Assembly: GCA_900545445.1 (NCBI GenBank)
Contig: UQZH01000006.1
Coordinates: 1-64,000, forward strand
Direction: 5' to 3'
Origin: an uncultured Collinsella sp.
GTDB taxonomy: Bacteria; Actinomycetota; Coriobacteriia; Coriobacteriales; Coriobacteriaceae
DNA: 64,000 nucleotides
The position numbers and the translations under genes are program-made. Positions 1 through 7,987 of the stretch are shown here, piece by piece. Each line of letters opens with the position of its first letter. The stretch's first letter is position 1. A model generated the notes under the pieces. The model did no database searches. It saw only the letters and a program-made list of their open reading frames with translations, and was not told the DNA's origin.

Positions 1-129
1 GACGATGCGGCGCGTCACGCGGCGCCAGCTGCCGTGTGTGAGCAGCGTGCGACGGCACACGTCGGGCTCGACAAAATGGGCTCCAGAGGTTTTGTCATTG
101 CGCTTGGGGGTCGTGAACAAGGCGGCCAT
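1..129 (-). CDS. Partial hypothetical protein (N-terminus only)
   Basis: The minus strand has an open frame of 43 codons from an ATG at 129-127 running off the left edge with no stop. A GGGAG element lies about 5 nt upstream of this ATG. The visible protein starts MAALFTTPKRNDKTSGAHFV and is basic, with several arginines near residues 36-41; no signal peptide or membrane segment is seen. I do not recognise the family from so short a piece. It is followed in the same orientation upstream by the purine permease, but a terminator at 276-310 separates the two. Confidence 0.6.
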   Translation of the reverse strand, partial: MAALFTTPKRNDKTSGAHFVEPDVCRRTLLTHGSWRRVTRRIV

Positions 130-203
130 GGTTGCTCCCATCCTCATAGGGCCTATGCGATTACGCCCAGCATATCTGCAGGATGTAGCCGGTGGTAGTG
201 CCG

Positions 204-225
204 TTTGGAGGGCAAAATGTCCAAA
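204..225. promoter_or_regulatory. Inverted repeat upstream of the partial gene, possible operator
   Basis: TTTGGA at 204-209 and TCCAAA at 220-225 form a perfect 6-bp inverted repeat with a 10-nt spacer, 75-96 nt upstream of the partial gene start at 129. Such an arrangement fits a dimeric repressor site. No regulator is identified and the match could be chance. Confidence 0.25.
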
Positions 226-275
226 ACTTGGGAAGCAATACATCGCGCGTCTGTGCGTTGCCTGGCTTTAAAAGC

Positions 276-310
276 AAAGCGCGGAGCCGCTCGATGCGAC
301 TCCGCGCTTT
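276..310 (-). terminator. Terminator of the NCS2 permease
   Basis: An 11-bp perfect stem (276-286 with 300-310) and 13-nt loop lies just past the permease stop. Reading the minus strand, the stem is followed by TTTGCTTTT-type sequence, as in a rho-independent terminator. Confidence 0.75.
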
Positions 311-336
311 GGTGTTCTGCTTTGGCAGCTTTGCCG

Positions 337-1647
337 TTACGCTACGAAGAAGTAGACGAGGAAGGCAAGGGCTGCGATCCACATGAGCGGCTTGATCTTG
401 GAGGCCTCGCCCTTAAAGAGCGCGACGATCACGTAGGCGATAAAGCCCAGGCCAATGCCGGCAGAGATGGAGTAGGTGAAGGGCACGCCGGCGACAATCA
501 TGAACGCCGGGAAACCCTGCGACACGTCGGACCAGTCGATCTCGGAGGCCTCGCTCATCATGAGGTAGCCGACGTAGACCAGAGCACCGCAGGTGGCGGC
601 GCTGGAAACGATGGTGACGATGGGGGAGAAGAACGCGGCGAGAATGAACAGCACGCCGGTGGTGACGGAGGTGAGGCCCGTGCGGCCACCGTCGGCGGCG
701 CCAGAAGTGGACTCGACGAAGGTGGTGATGGAGGAGACACCCATGAAACCGCCCACAGCGGCGGCGGCGGAGTCGACGATTAGGATCTCCTTGATATTCT
801 CGACGTTGCCGTCGTCGGTGAGGAACTCGCCCTGCTTGGCTACGGCCATCGCGGTGCCCATGGTGTCGAAGAAGTCACTCATGAGCAGCGAGAACGAGAT
901 GACGAGGAGCGTGGGGTCGGTAAGGACCTTGACGATGGCGGGCACGCCGCCGGCGTCGGCGATGGGGCCACCGATGCTCGAGAAGTCGAGCGGGGCGATG
1001 ATACCGGTCGGAGCCTGGGTCACACCTAGGGGGATACCGGCGATGACGGCGACGACGATGCCGATGAGCAGCGAGCCGGGGACGTTGCGGCAGGCGAGGG
1101 CGACTGTCACCAGGATGGAGATGATGCCGACGATGAAGGTGGGGGAGGTGATGTCGCCCAGACCGACGAGTGTACCGGCGCCAGCGGTGATAATGCCGGC
1201 ATCGCACAGGCCAATCATGGCGATGAACAGGCCCAGACCCACCGAGATGGCGTGACGCAGGACAACCGGGATGGCGTCCATGATGGCCTCGCGCAGGCCA
1301 CAAAGCACGAGCAGCAAGATGACGATACCCTCGAGGAAGATAACGCTCATGGCCACGTGCCAGTCACCGCCGCAGACGGTGGTGGCGATTCCAGCGATCA
1401 TCGCGTTGACGCCTAAGCCCGACGCGCAGGCGAGCGGGCGGTTGGCGAAGATGCCCATGCAGATGGTCATGATGCCGGCGCCCAGGCAGGTGGCGCAGGC
1501 GAGCGCTCCCGCATCGATGCCGGCGCCCGAGAGCACCGCGGGGTTGACGGCAATGATGTAGGCCATTGCCAGGAACGTTGTCAGTCCAGCGCGAAGTTCG
1601 GTCCCGATTGTGGACTTGCGCTCACTGACGTGAAAAAGTTCGTCCAT
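337..1647 (-). CDS. NCS2 family purine (adenine/guanine/hypoxanthine) permease
   Basis: Membrane nucleobase:cation symporter of the NCS2 family, AzgA/PbuG/AdeQ branch, taking up purine bases. The 436-residue protein opens with a typical soluble stretch and then ELRAGLTTFLAMAYIIAVNP, the diagnostic first segment of this branch; about 12-13 hydrophobic segments follow, and a conserved SDFFDTMGT-type acidic motif lies near the middle. I chose the ATG at 1647, which has AGGAAAGG upstream, over an in-frame start 19 codons earlier that lacks a ribosome binding site. It stands alone, with a terminator at 276-310. No purine riboswitch is apparent upstream. Exact substrate cannot be told from sequence. 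Confidence 0.92.
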   Translation of the reverse strand: MDELFHVSERKSTIGTELRAGLTTFLAMAYIIAVNPAVLSGAGIDAGALACATCLGAGIMTICMGIFANRPLACASGLGVNAMIAGIATTVCGGDWHVAMSVIFLEGIVILLLVLCGLREAIMDAIPVVLRHAISVGLGLFIAMIGLCDAGIITAGAGTLVGLGDITSPTFIVGIISILVTVALACRNVPGSLLIGIVVAVIAGIPLGVTQAPTGIIAPLDFSSIGGPIADAGGVPAIVKVLTDPTLLVISFSLLMSDFFDTMGTAMAVAKQGEFLTDDGNVENIKEILIVDSAAAAVGGFMGVSSITTFVESTSGAADGGRTGLTSVTTGVLFILAAFFSPIVTIVSSAATCGALVYVGYLMMSEASEIDWSDVSQGFPAFMIVAGVPFTYSISAGIGLGFIAYVIVALFKGEASKIKPLMWIAALAFLVYFFVA

Positions 1648-1801
1648 GCATACCCTTTCCTTGTTCGGCCCCGAGTTTAGGCCGATTGACACGAACTCAC
1701 CCACTATAGCCCCTTTACGACGCTGTTGTTCCTCGCATGTTGATGTTCGGCGCTTTGTAGCAGACGGACGGTATTTTTCGCATGAAAATGTGTGGGTACC
1801 G

Positions 1802-1807
1802 TATACT
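1802..1807 (+). promoter_or_regulatory. Possible -10 element of the deformylase-like gene
   Basis: TATACT 34 nt before the ATG at 1841 is a good -10 hexamer; no convincing -35 hexamer lies at the usual spacing. Confidence 0.35.
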
Positions 1808-1840
1808 TAAGCGGTTACAACGACCCCTATGGAGGAACGT

Positions 1841-2260
1841 ATGATTAAAGAGCTCTGCCACGACGAGGCTATTCTGTCCCAGCGTTGCGAGGTCGCGACC
1901 GTCGAAGACGAGTCGGTTGCTCAGGACCTGATCGATACCATCAAGTCGCTCGACGATGCCGGCTGCCTTGCCGCCAACCAGATCGGCGTCGCCAAGAAGG
2001 TCTGCGTCTACCTGGACGACGCCGGCGAGCCCCATGTGCTCTACAACCCCCGTCTGGTGTTTGGCCTGGGTGCCAGCAAGATGGAGGAGAGCTGCCTGAC
2101 GCACGAGGAGATCACCAAGTCCACGCGCTACATCAAGTGCAAGGTTGCTTTTGACCAGATCGTCGACGGCAAGATGCGCGAGCGCAAGCAGGACTTCGTC
2201 GGCTTCGAGGCACAGATGATCCAGCATATGATCGACCACTGCCTCGGCAAGTTGGTCTAA
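1841..2260 (+). CDS. Peptide deformylase-like protein with degenerate active site
   Basis: 139 residues, clearly related to peptide deformylase, the metalloenzyme that removes formyl from the initiator methionine. Motif 1 is present as GCLAANQIG (canonical GxGLAAxQ). Motif 2 is ESCLT instead of EGCLS. Motif 3, normally QHExDH, reads QHMIDH: the two metal-binding histidines remain, but the catalytic glutamate is methionine. Known biochemistry says that glutamate is needed for catalysis, so I infer weak or no deformylase activity, or another role. Start chosen at ATG 1841 after GGAGG; an upstream start at 1829 lacks a ribosome binding site. A second, better conserved paralogue lies at 9583-9993. 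Confidence 0.85.
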   Translation: MIKELCHDEAILSQRCEVATVEDESVAQDLIDTIKSLDDAGCLAANQIGVAKKVCVYLDDAGEPHVLYNPRLVFGLGASKMEESCLTHEEITKSTRYIKCKVAFDQIVDGKMRERKQDFVGFEAQMIQHMIDHCLGKLV

Positions 2261-2360
2261 GGGGATCAAAGCACCGCACCTTGCCGCTCAATCGTCGCTC
2301 GCGTACCTTAAGTACGCTTCGCTCCTCTTTCGTGGCAATCTGCGGCACTTTGACCCCTTA
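2258..2360. repeat. Long imperfect hairpin overlapping the stop codon
   Basis: About 27-nt arms (2258-2285 and 2334-2360) form an imperfect inverted repeat beginning with TAAGGGG and ending with CCCCTTA. Inside, GCGTA (2301-2305) pairs with TACGC (2313-2317) around CCTTAAG, giving a nested palindrome. The left arm includes the stop codon of the deformylase-like gene. There is no U-tract after it, so it is not a classic terminator; it looks like an intergenic repeat element. Confidence 0.6.
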
Positions 2361-2404
2361 GACGACCTGCGGGGTTAACTTGGTTGAGTTTATCCTGCTT
2401 GAAT

Positions 2405-2438
2405 AGCCCGGGCGTGACATTGTTGTCATGTCCGGGCT
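2405..2438 (+). terminator. Rho-independent terminator
   Basis: AGCCCGG (2405-2411) pairs with CCGGGCT (2432-2438), with inner TGACA/TGTCA pairing and a TTGT loop, followed by TTTTGTGTTT. It would terminate transcription from the deformylase-like gene before the bile salt hydrolase. Confidence 0.75.
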
Positions 2439-2504
2439 TTTGTGTTTAGCCCCTTTTTGTTTGGAGACAATAACCTTAGCAAGAACGTAAAGCTAGGAGG
2501 CGCC

Positions 2505-3470
2505 ATGTGTACGAGCATTCGATTTACCGATAATTCTGGCCACATGTATCTAGGCCGCAACCTCGACTGGAGCTTTGACTATGGCCAACAGGTTCGCGTG
2601 ATGCCTCGCGGGTTTCACATTCCGTATTCGTTTATCGACGACGCGACAGCGGCACACGCGGTGATCGGTATGTGCATCGATTACAAGAACTATCCCATGT
2701 TCTTCGACTGCGGCAACGATGCGGGCCTCGCCGTGGCGGGTCTCAATTTCCCGGGTTATGCCGAGTATGCCGAGGACCCTGTCGACGGCAAGACCAATAT
2801 CGCAGCCTATGAGTTTCCCCTGTGGGTGGCAGCGACGTTCTCGACGGTCGACGAGGTCGAGGCTGCGCTGCGCGATACGGTGATTGTCGCCAAATCTGCA
2901 GGAGAGGGGCTGGGCGTGTCGCTGCTCCATTGGATTATCGGCGACAGCCAGCGTAGCATCGTGGTCGAGATGATGGCTGACGGCCTGCATGTATACGACG
3001 ATCCGGTCGACACCCTTGCCAATCAGCCCACCTTCCCGTGGCACATGGAAAACCTGCGCACCTATATCACGGCCACAAGCGATTTTCCGCAGACGGCGAC
3101 ATGGCGTGGCGCCGAGCTCAAGCCCTATGGCGCGGGTGCCGGCATGCGCGGTATTCCGGGTGACTGCTATTCGCCGAGCCGTTTTGTAAAGGCGGCGTAC
3201 CTCAATGCCAATTACCCGCAAAAGGAGAGCGAGACCGAAAACGTCGTCCGCATGTTCCGCTCGCTCGAGGGCGTGGTGATGATCGAGGGGGCGTCCAGGA
3301 TGGGCGATGGCAAGTTCGAGAAGACTATCTACACCGGATGCTTTAGCGCGCGCACGGGCAATTATTACTACGCGATGTATGGGGATCCGTCGATTCGCTA
3401 CGTGAGCTTGATGGATGCCGAGGGCGCGAGCCCCGATAGGCTCGTGGTTCCCGAGCCGCGTCGTTCGTAG
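2505..3470 (+). CDS. bsh: Choloylglycine (bile salt) hydrolase
   Basis: Ntn hydrolase that cleaves the amide bond of glycine- or taurine-conjugated bile salts, a hallmark of gut bacteria. 321 residues, normal for the family. The protein begins Met-Cys2, so removal of Met exposes the catalytic N-terminal Cys. Arg18 and Asp21 sit in LGRNLDW; the LNFPGY stretch supplies the Asn that separates bile salt hydrolases from penicillin V acylases (Tyr there); ANQPTF carries the next active-site Asn, and SPSRF the second Arg. ATG 2505 follows AGGAGG by 4 nt and is the only start that puts Cys at position 2. No signal peptide: cytoplasmic. Monocistronic, with terminators on both sides. Confidence 0.93.
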   Translation: MCTSIRFTDNSGHMYLGRNLDWSFDYGQQVRVMPRGFHIPYSFIDDATAAHAVIGMCIDYKNYPMFFDCGNDAGLAVAGLNFPGYAEYAEDPVDGKTNIAAYEFPLWVAATFSTVDEVEAALRDTVIVAKSAGEGLGVSLLHWIIGDSQRSIVVEMMADGLHVYDDPVDTLANQPTFPWHMENLRTYITATSDFPQTATWRGAELKPYGAGAGMRGIPGDCYSPSRFVKAAYLNANYPQKESETENVVRMFRSLEGVVMIEGASRMGDGKFEKTIYTGCFSARTGNYYYAMYGDPSIRYVSLMDAEGASPDRLVVPEPRRS

Positions 3471-3493
3471 CCGTTAGCTTTACTGCAATGCAA

Positions 3494-3529
3494 AGCGGCC
3501 CTGCATCTCCCGTGAGATGCAGGGCCGCT
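3494..3529. terminator. Bidirectional terminator between bsh and kup
   Basis: A perfect 16-bp stem (3494-3509 with 3514-3529) with a CCGT loop sits between the convergent bsh and kup genes and can serve both. Confidence 0.8.
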
Positions 3530-3549
3530 GTCGTTGATTTGTGACGTCG

Positions 3550-5796
3550 CTAGAAGTTGGCGTCGTTGAGCTGGTCGCTCTCGAGGCCGTCGAGCTGTTG
3601 TTCGGGCGTATCTGCGACGCTCTCGAGCAGCTCGGTGGGATCGACGTTCATATTCCTACCGGCTTCGTTGCCGTTGACCAAGTCGTCCGAGAAGATGTCG
3701 ACTTCCATTTCCTCGGCCTCTTCAATCTGGATCTCGAGCGGCACCTGGGTGCGCACAAGTTTGACGGCCGGGCGCATGCGAGCAAAGAGCGGTACGTACT
3801 CAATGATGATGGCCGAGTTCTCGAGACCATACCAACGTGCCGGGCTTCCGCAGGCGCGGCGGACGGCGTACTTGATGGCCATGACGCGGTGATCGTTGCG
3901 GTTGATGTCCGTTTCGGGGGCAAGCATCTTGCGCAGCATGCAAAAACGGAAGTCGCCCACGTTGCCGCGCGTCTCGTAGATGGAGTAGGCGTGATGCTGC
4001 GGCGGCAGCTCGCCCGATGCCATCAAGTCGCCAACGATCTGACGCAGGTAGGCATTGATGCGCTGGTTGACCTTAAAGCCCAGGTCCAAGCGCACGCGGA
4101 ACAAAAAGTCCGTGCCAAAGGTCTCGACGGAATACTCGTGCGTATAGGGCTCATCGGTGACATGCACGTTGATGAACCAGTATGCCTTGGCACGCTTGGG
4201 ATGCTTATCCAAGATGGAGTAGAGCACGTCGCGGTCGAGCGTGAGCGGGTCGGGACTGTTGGTAAGGAACACCAGATTGTCGGCGAGCACGGGGTAGGTC
4301 TCGTCGTTGCGCAGGCGGCCGAGCTGGTCAATGTACTTGGAGACGGGCAGCAGGATCGTCTGCGTGCGCTCGATGGCGGTGCCGCGGCGCCACACGTACA
4401 TAAGGCCAAACAGCAGCGCGGCCAGGAAGATCATGACGTAGCCGCCGTCAAAGAACATGGTGAGGCACGAAGCGAAGAAGCACAGCTCAATGGCACCAAA
4501 GAGCAGGGCGAAGACGCAGGCGCCCAGCTTGTGCTTGAGGATGCCGGCGATGTAGCTCGTCAAAAGCGTCGTGGTCATGAGCATGGTCACGGTAATGGCG
4601 AGGCCGTAGGCGCTCTCCATGCGCTCGGAGTTTTGGAACAGCAGCACGATGAAGATACAGCCGACCCACATGATGTTGTTGACGAGCGGAATATAGAGTT
4701 GGCCCTTGGTGTCGCTGGGGTAGTGGATGCGCAGATGCGGCATAAGGTTGAGGCGCGTTGCCTCCGAAACCAACGAGAACGAGCCGGTGATGAGCGCCTG
4801 CGAGGCGATGATGGCCGCCACGGCCGAAAGCACGATGGCAAAGGGGCGCAGGGGCTCGGGGAGCATCATATAGAACGGGTTGACGATATCCATCGCGAGC
4901 ATCTGGGGATTGGAATTGTTGGCGAGCAGCCAAGCGCCCTGACCCAGATAGTTAAGGATGAGGGCTGCCTTTACGAACGGCCAGGATGCGTAAATGTTAG
5001 CCTTGCCCACGTGACCCATGTCCGAATAGAGCGCCTCGGCGCCGGTCGTCGACAGGAAGACGAAGCCGAGCACCATGATGCCCGAGTGGTTGATGGGCGA
5101 GAACAGGAACATGATGCCGCGGATGGGGTTGAGTGCGCGTAGGATGGACGGGTTGCCGAGCATGTTGAACAGGCCGGCGCCAGCCAAGAACAGGAACCAC
5201 AGCGTCATGAGCGGGCCGAACAGCTTGCCGATCGACGAGGTGCCGGCGCGCTGCATGGCAAACAGGCCGCAGATAATGATGATGGTGATGATGATGACGT
5301 TGGTCTGGCCGTCACCCAAAAGCGCATGGCCCCACTCGATAGTGCGCAAGCCCTCGATGGCCGTGGTAACCGTGACGGCGGGGGTGAGGATGCCGTCGGC
5401 GAGCAGCGCCGCGCCGCCGATCATGGCGGGAAGGATCAGCCACGGCGCCACTTTGCGCACCAAGCTAAACAGGGCGAAGATGCCGCCCTCGTTGTGGTTA
5501 TCGGCCTTCATGGCGATAACCACGTACTTGACCGTGGTCACGAGCGTCATGGTCCAGATGACGAGCGAAAGCGCTCCTAAGATCATGTCCTCGCTGACGG
5601 TACCGATGCCGCCGTTGTTGGCGACGATTGATTTCATGGTGTACATGGGGCTCGTGCCGATGTCGCCGTAGACGACGCCGAGCGTAACGAGCAGCATGCC
5701 AGCGGAGAGGGGAATGGCTCCATGCCCGCCTTGACCACGCTGATCTTGGGGGCTTGCCTCCAGTTTGTTATGTGCCACGTGGACTCCCTTGGACAT
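3550..5796 (-). CDS. kup: Kup family potassium uptake permease
   Basis: Proton-coupled K+ importer of the KUP/HAK/KT family. The 748-residue protein has the family signature LSAGMLLVTLGVVYGDIGTS near residues 29-48, about 12 hydrophobic segments through residue ~450, and a long soluble C-terminal domain ending in an acidic tail (EEAEEMEVDIFSDD). The start is uncertain: the ATG at 5796 has no good ribosome binding site, while an in-frame GTG at 5778 (residue 7, before AHNKLEAS) has AAGGGAG 5 nt upstream and may be the true start. Single gene, convergent with bsh. Confidence 0.93.
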   Translation of the reverse strand: MSKGVHVAHNKLEASPQDQRGQGGHGAIPLSAGMLLVTLGVVYGDIGTSPMYTMKSIVANNGGIGTVSEDMILGALSLVIWTMTLVTTVKYVVIAMKADNHNEGGIFALFSLVRKVAPWLILPAMIGGAALLADGILTPAVTVTTAIEGLRTIEWGHALLGDGQTNVIIITIIIICGLFAMQRAGTSSIGKLFGPLMTLWFLFLAGAGLFNMLGNPSILRALNPIRGIMFLFSPINHSGIMVLGFVFLSTTGAEALYSDMGHVGKANIYASWPFVKAALILNYLGQGAWLLANNSNPQMLAMDIVNPFYMMLPEPLRPFAIVLSAVAAIIASQALITGSFSLVSEATRLNLMPHLRIHYPSDTKGQLYIPLVNNIMWVGCIFIVLLFQNSERMESAYGLAITVTMLMTTTLLTSYIAGILKHKLGACVFALLFGAIELCFFASCLTMFFDGGYVMIFLAALLFGLMYVWRRGTAIERTQTILLPVSKYIDQLGRLRNDETYPVLADNLVFLTNSPDPLTLDRDVLYSILDKHPKRAKAYWFINVHVTDEPYTHEYSVETFGTDFLFRVRLDLGFKVNQRINAYLRQIVGDLMASGELPPQHHAYSIYETRGNVGDFRFCMLRKMLAPETDINRNDHRVMAIKYAVRRACGSPARWYGLENSAIIIEYVPLFARMRPAVKLVRTQVPLEIQIEEAEEMEVDIFSDDLVNGNEAGRNMNVDPTELLESVADTPEQQLDGLESDQLNDANF

Positions 5797-5878
5797 CCGG
5801 TTATCCGTCTAGGACAGATAACCTTTATGCCGTCTTTATACATACAAGAGCAGTTTGGCACATCAGGTTATTTTAGAC

Positions 5879-5902
5879 AATAATCCCCAGCTGAGGATTA
5901 TT
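5879..5902. promoter_or_regulatory. Near-perfect palindrome upstream of kup
   Basis: AATAATCC (5879-5886) and GGATTATT (5895-5902) flank a central CAGCTG-type core, making a 24-nt near-perfect palindrome about 80 nt upstream of kup and 35 nt past the EamA gene stop. It could be an operator for kup or part of the EamA terminator; no U-run follows, which favours an operator. Confidence 0.35.
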
Positions 5903-5937
5903 TATGTACGCAGGTAGCATTTCAAAGCAGGGGGCTT

Positions 5938-6849
5938 TTAAGCACGTGCTGTCTGGGCTATGCCGGCCTTGGCGCCTGCGCGTTTGCCGGCGAATTCGCA
6001 AAAAATCGCGCCGCCGATGATAAGTGCGGCGCCCATCAGGCGGACCGGTGTTATGACTTCGCCCAAAAGGACGGCCGAGAACGCGACGGCCGAAAGCGGC
6101 TCGAGGTAGCCGACGACCGCAACGGTCTGGACGGGCAGCTTGGCGACAGCGCTAAAGTAGAGCAAGCAACCGATGCCGGTGTTGACGACGCCGAGCATGA
6201 CGACGGCGCGCCAATCAATACTGGCGGCGACGCCGGCGGACAGGAATGAGGGAGCGCCCTGCGTGATGAGCGTGAGGACCAGCGCGGTCACAAAGGCGGC
6301 GCTCACCTGGAGCGCGGAGTTCTCGAGGCCCTCGATGTGCGGCGCGCCCTTGCTGGCGATGACCATCAATGCGTAGCAGAAGGCCGAGGCGATGCCGCAA
6401 GCGATACCCGCAATGGGCATATTGCCGCCTAGACCTTGTGCCGCAATGAGAAAAGCACCGCAGGCGACGGCGATAAAGCCGGCGATTTTGCTGCCGGTCA
6501 GCTTTTCGCCAAAGATGAGCGGGGAGAGCGCCATGACGATGATGGGGCCGCAGTAGTACAGCAGCGAGGATACGCCGACGCCAATCGTCTGGTAGGCGCG
6601 GAACAGAAAAATCCAGCTGGCGCCCAGCGCGGCTCCCGAGAGGAGGAGGGCTGCGGCTTCGCGGGGGCGGGATGGCGCCTGCAGCTTATGGCGTTGGGTG
6701 ACGGCGAGGATGGCGACAAGCGAGAGTGCGCCCAAAAACGTGCGCAGTAGCACGATATCGGAGCTCGGCAGCGCAATGGCAGCGGCGATGATGCCGTTGG
6801 AGCCAAACAATAGCAATGCTGCTAAGTACGTAAACAGCCCGTTGTTCAT
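5938..6849 (-). CDS. EamA/DMT family transporter
   Basis: Inner-membrane drug/metabolite exporter-type protein of 303 residues with ten predicted hydrophobic helices in two EamA repeats (about residues 5-135 and 150-285). The second repeat holds PVQTVAVVGYLEPLSAVAFS, the usual Pro/Glu-containing signature before helix 9. Start at ATG 6849, preceded by a purine-rich GAGGGGATGGAAG. It is divergent from the LysR-type regulator starting at 6968, so it is the likely target of that regulator. Substrate unknown; members of this family export amino acids or other metabolites. Confidence 0.85.
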   Translation of the reverse strand: MNNGLFTYLAALLLFGSNGIIAAAIALPSSDIVLLRTFLGALSLVAILAVTQRHKLQAPSRPREAAALLLSGAALGASWIFLFRAYQTIGVGVSSLLYYCGPIIVMALSPLIFGEKLTGSKIAGFIAVACGAFLIAAQGLGGNMPIAGIACGIASAFCYALMVIASKGAPHIEGLENSALQVSAAFVTALVLTLITQGAPSFLSAGVAASIDWRAVVMLGVVNTGIGCLLYFSAVAKLPVQTVAVVGYLEPLSAVAFSAVLLGEVITPVRLMGAALIIGGAIFCEFAGKRAGAKAGIAQTARA

Positions 6850-6878
6850 GCGCTTCCATCCCCTCTATATCCGACCAT

Positions 6879-6895
6879 GTTCACTATGGGTGAAC
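6879..6895. promoter_or_regulatory. Putative LysR operator between eamA and lysR genes
   Basis: GTTCAC (6879-6884) and GTGAAC (6890-6895) are perfect inverted half-sites around TATGG; the T-N11-A pattern is typical of LysR-type regulator boxes. It lies between the divergent transporter and regulator, 30 nt from the transporter start. Confidence 0.5.
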
Positions 6896-6916
6896 TGGCT
6901 TTATAAGAAAAGCGAA

Positions 6917-6922
6917 TATAAT
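6917..6922 (+). promoter_or_regulatory. -10 element of the LysR-type regulator
   Basis: Consensus TATAAT 46 nt before the GTG start. A GCATGAG/CTCATGC inverted repeat at 6932-6950 lies in the predicted leader and could be a second operator or leader hairpin. Confidence 0.4.
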
Positions 6923-6967
6923 GCATGGATAGCATGAGAAAAACTCATGCAAAGGTGGAGGGGTGCT

Positions 6968-7825
6968 GTGGAAACGAATATTCAAAAGATGCAGGTCCTG
7001 CTCGAGACCGTGCGCGCCGGCAGTTTTACGCGCGCTGCCGAGCGGCTGAGCTATTCGCAGTCGGGCGTGAGCCGTATGGTGGCCGATCTTGAAGCCGATT
7101 GGGGCTTTAAGGTGCTCGACCGCAGCCGCGAGGGCGTGGTGCTTTCTGCCGACGGGCGGCAGGTCATGCCGGCAGTCGAGGCGCTCTGCGAGGAATTCAC
7201 TCGCTTGCAGCGACGGGTGGATGAGATGCGTGGGCTCATGCGCGGCAAAATCTGCATCGGTACGTTTTCGAGCGTGGCGACCCACGTGCTGCCGCCGGTG
7301 ATTGCGCACTTTCGCGCCGATCACCCGGACGTCGATTACGAGCTGCTGATGGGTGATTACTCCGAGATTGAGCAATGGGTGGCGGAAGGTCGCTGCGACC
7401 TGGGCTTTATTCCGCGCGAACCACGCGGCGCCGGCATGGCGTCGCGGCCGTTGGTGCGAGACGAGTTAATGGCGGTAGTGCCAACAGGCTCTTTGCTTGC
7501 CGCTGCGGAGGTCGTCTCTCTTGCCGATTTGGCCAACGAGCAGTTTATTCTGCTGGAACGCGGCACAGATGATGAGATTACGCCGCTGTTTCGCCGCGCG
7601 GGCCTGGCGGTGCGCTCAAAACTGTCGACCTGGGATGACTATGCGATTATGGCTATGGTCGAGGACGGCCTGGGTGTGAGCATTCTTCCTGCGCTTATCT
7701 TGCGTCGCTGTCAGTTCGATGTTGCCGTGCGCCCACTCGAGGGACATCCTCATCGGCAGATCAATGCGATATATCGCACGGCTGACGTTTCGCTTGCGGC
7801 GGCTCGTCTCCTTGAATATCTCTAA
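6968..7825 (+). CDS. LysR family transcriptional regulator
   Basis: 285 residues with the LysR plan: N-terminal winged helix-turn-helix (residues ~4-62; FTRAAERLSYSQSGVSRMVA is the recognition region) and a C-terminal periplasmic-binding-like effector domain (~90-285). GTG at 6968 is chosen because GGAGGGG lies about 5 nt before it; an in-frame start at 6947 would overlap that ribosome binding site. Divergent from the EamA exporter, with a LysR-type box between them, so it probably controls that exporter in response to its substrate or a related metabolite. Effector unknown. Confidence 0.9.
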   Translation: METNIQKMQVLLETVRAGSFTRAAERLSYSQSGVSRMVADLEADWGFKVLDRSREGVVLSADGRQVMPAVEALCEEFTRLQRRVDEMRGLMRGKICIGTFSSVATHVLPPVIAHFRADHPDVDYELLMGDYSEIEQWVAEGRCDLGFIPREPRGAGMASRPLVRDELMAVVPTGSLLAAAEVVSLADLANEQFILLERGTDDEITPLFRRAGLAVRSKLSTWDDYAIMAMVEDGLGVSILPALILRRCQFDVAVRPLEGHPHRQINAIYRTADVSLAAARLLEYL

Positions 7826-7838
7826 AGGCGCGTGCCTG

Positions 7839-7856
7839 TTGTCCACTTTGGGACAA
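7839..7856 (+). terminator. Short hairpin after the lysR gene
   Basis: TTGTCC (7839-7844) and GGACAA (7851-7856) form a short perfect inverted repeat 13 nt after the lysR stop. It is weak as a terminator and no U-run follows; it may be a regulatory site for the downstream HTH-aminotransferase. Confidence 0.3.
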
Positions 7857-7885
7857 TCCTCGGGGTTCGGTACATTTTCTTATGA

Positions 7886-7966
7886 AATTGAACTTTCGAA
7901 TGAGGTGCCGCGTTATACTGCTGCCTAAATTGAACTCTGGTTCAATTCGTGTTCTATAAATTGAAC
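7886..7966. promoter_or_regulatory. Repeated AATTGAAC operator half-sites
   Basis: The octamer AATTGAAC occurs at 7886-7893, 7928-7935 and 7959-7966. The central copy pairs with GTTCAATT at 7940-7947, making a perfect 8-bp inverted repeat with a 4-nt spacer. A TATACT -10 element (7914-7919) lies just upstream of the palindrome, and the last half-site is 21 nt before the GTG start. This layout suggests autoregulation by the HTH domain encoded immediately downstream. Confidence 0.5.
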
Positions 7967-7987
7967 TTTGCCAGCAAGGAGGTTCTA

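Noticed and set aside
130..336. Purine riboswitch next to the NCS2 permease
   Set aside because: The permease leader (1648-1714) is short and lacks the conserved junction sequences; the 130-336 region is downstream of the permease.
1715..2269. 184-codon minus-strand frame opposite the deformylase-like gene
   Set aside because: No ribosome site and no motif; the plus-strand deformylase family match is clear.
3541..5142. Long open frame (533 codons) on the strand opposite kup
   Set aside because: High GC third positions keep the antisense frame open. It has no ribosome site, no known motif and lies fully inside kup, whose family match is strong.
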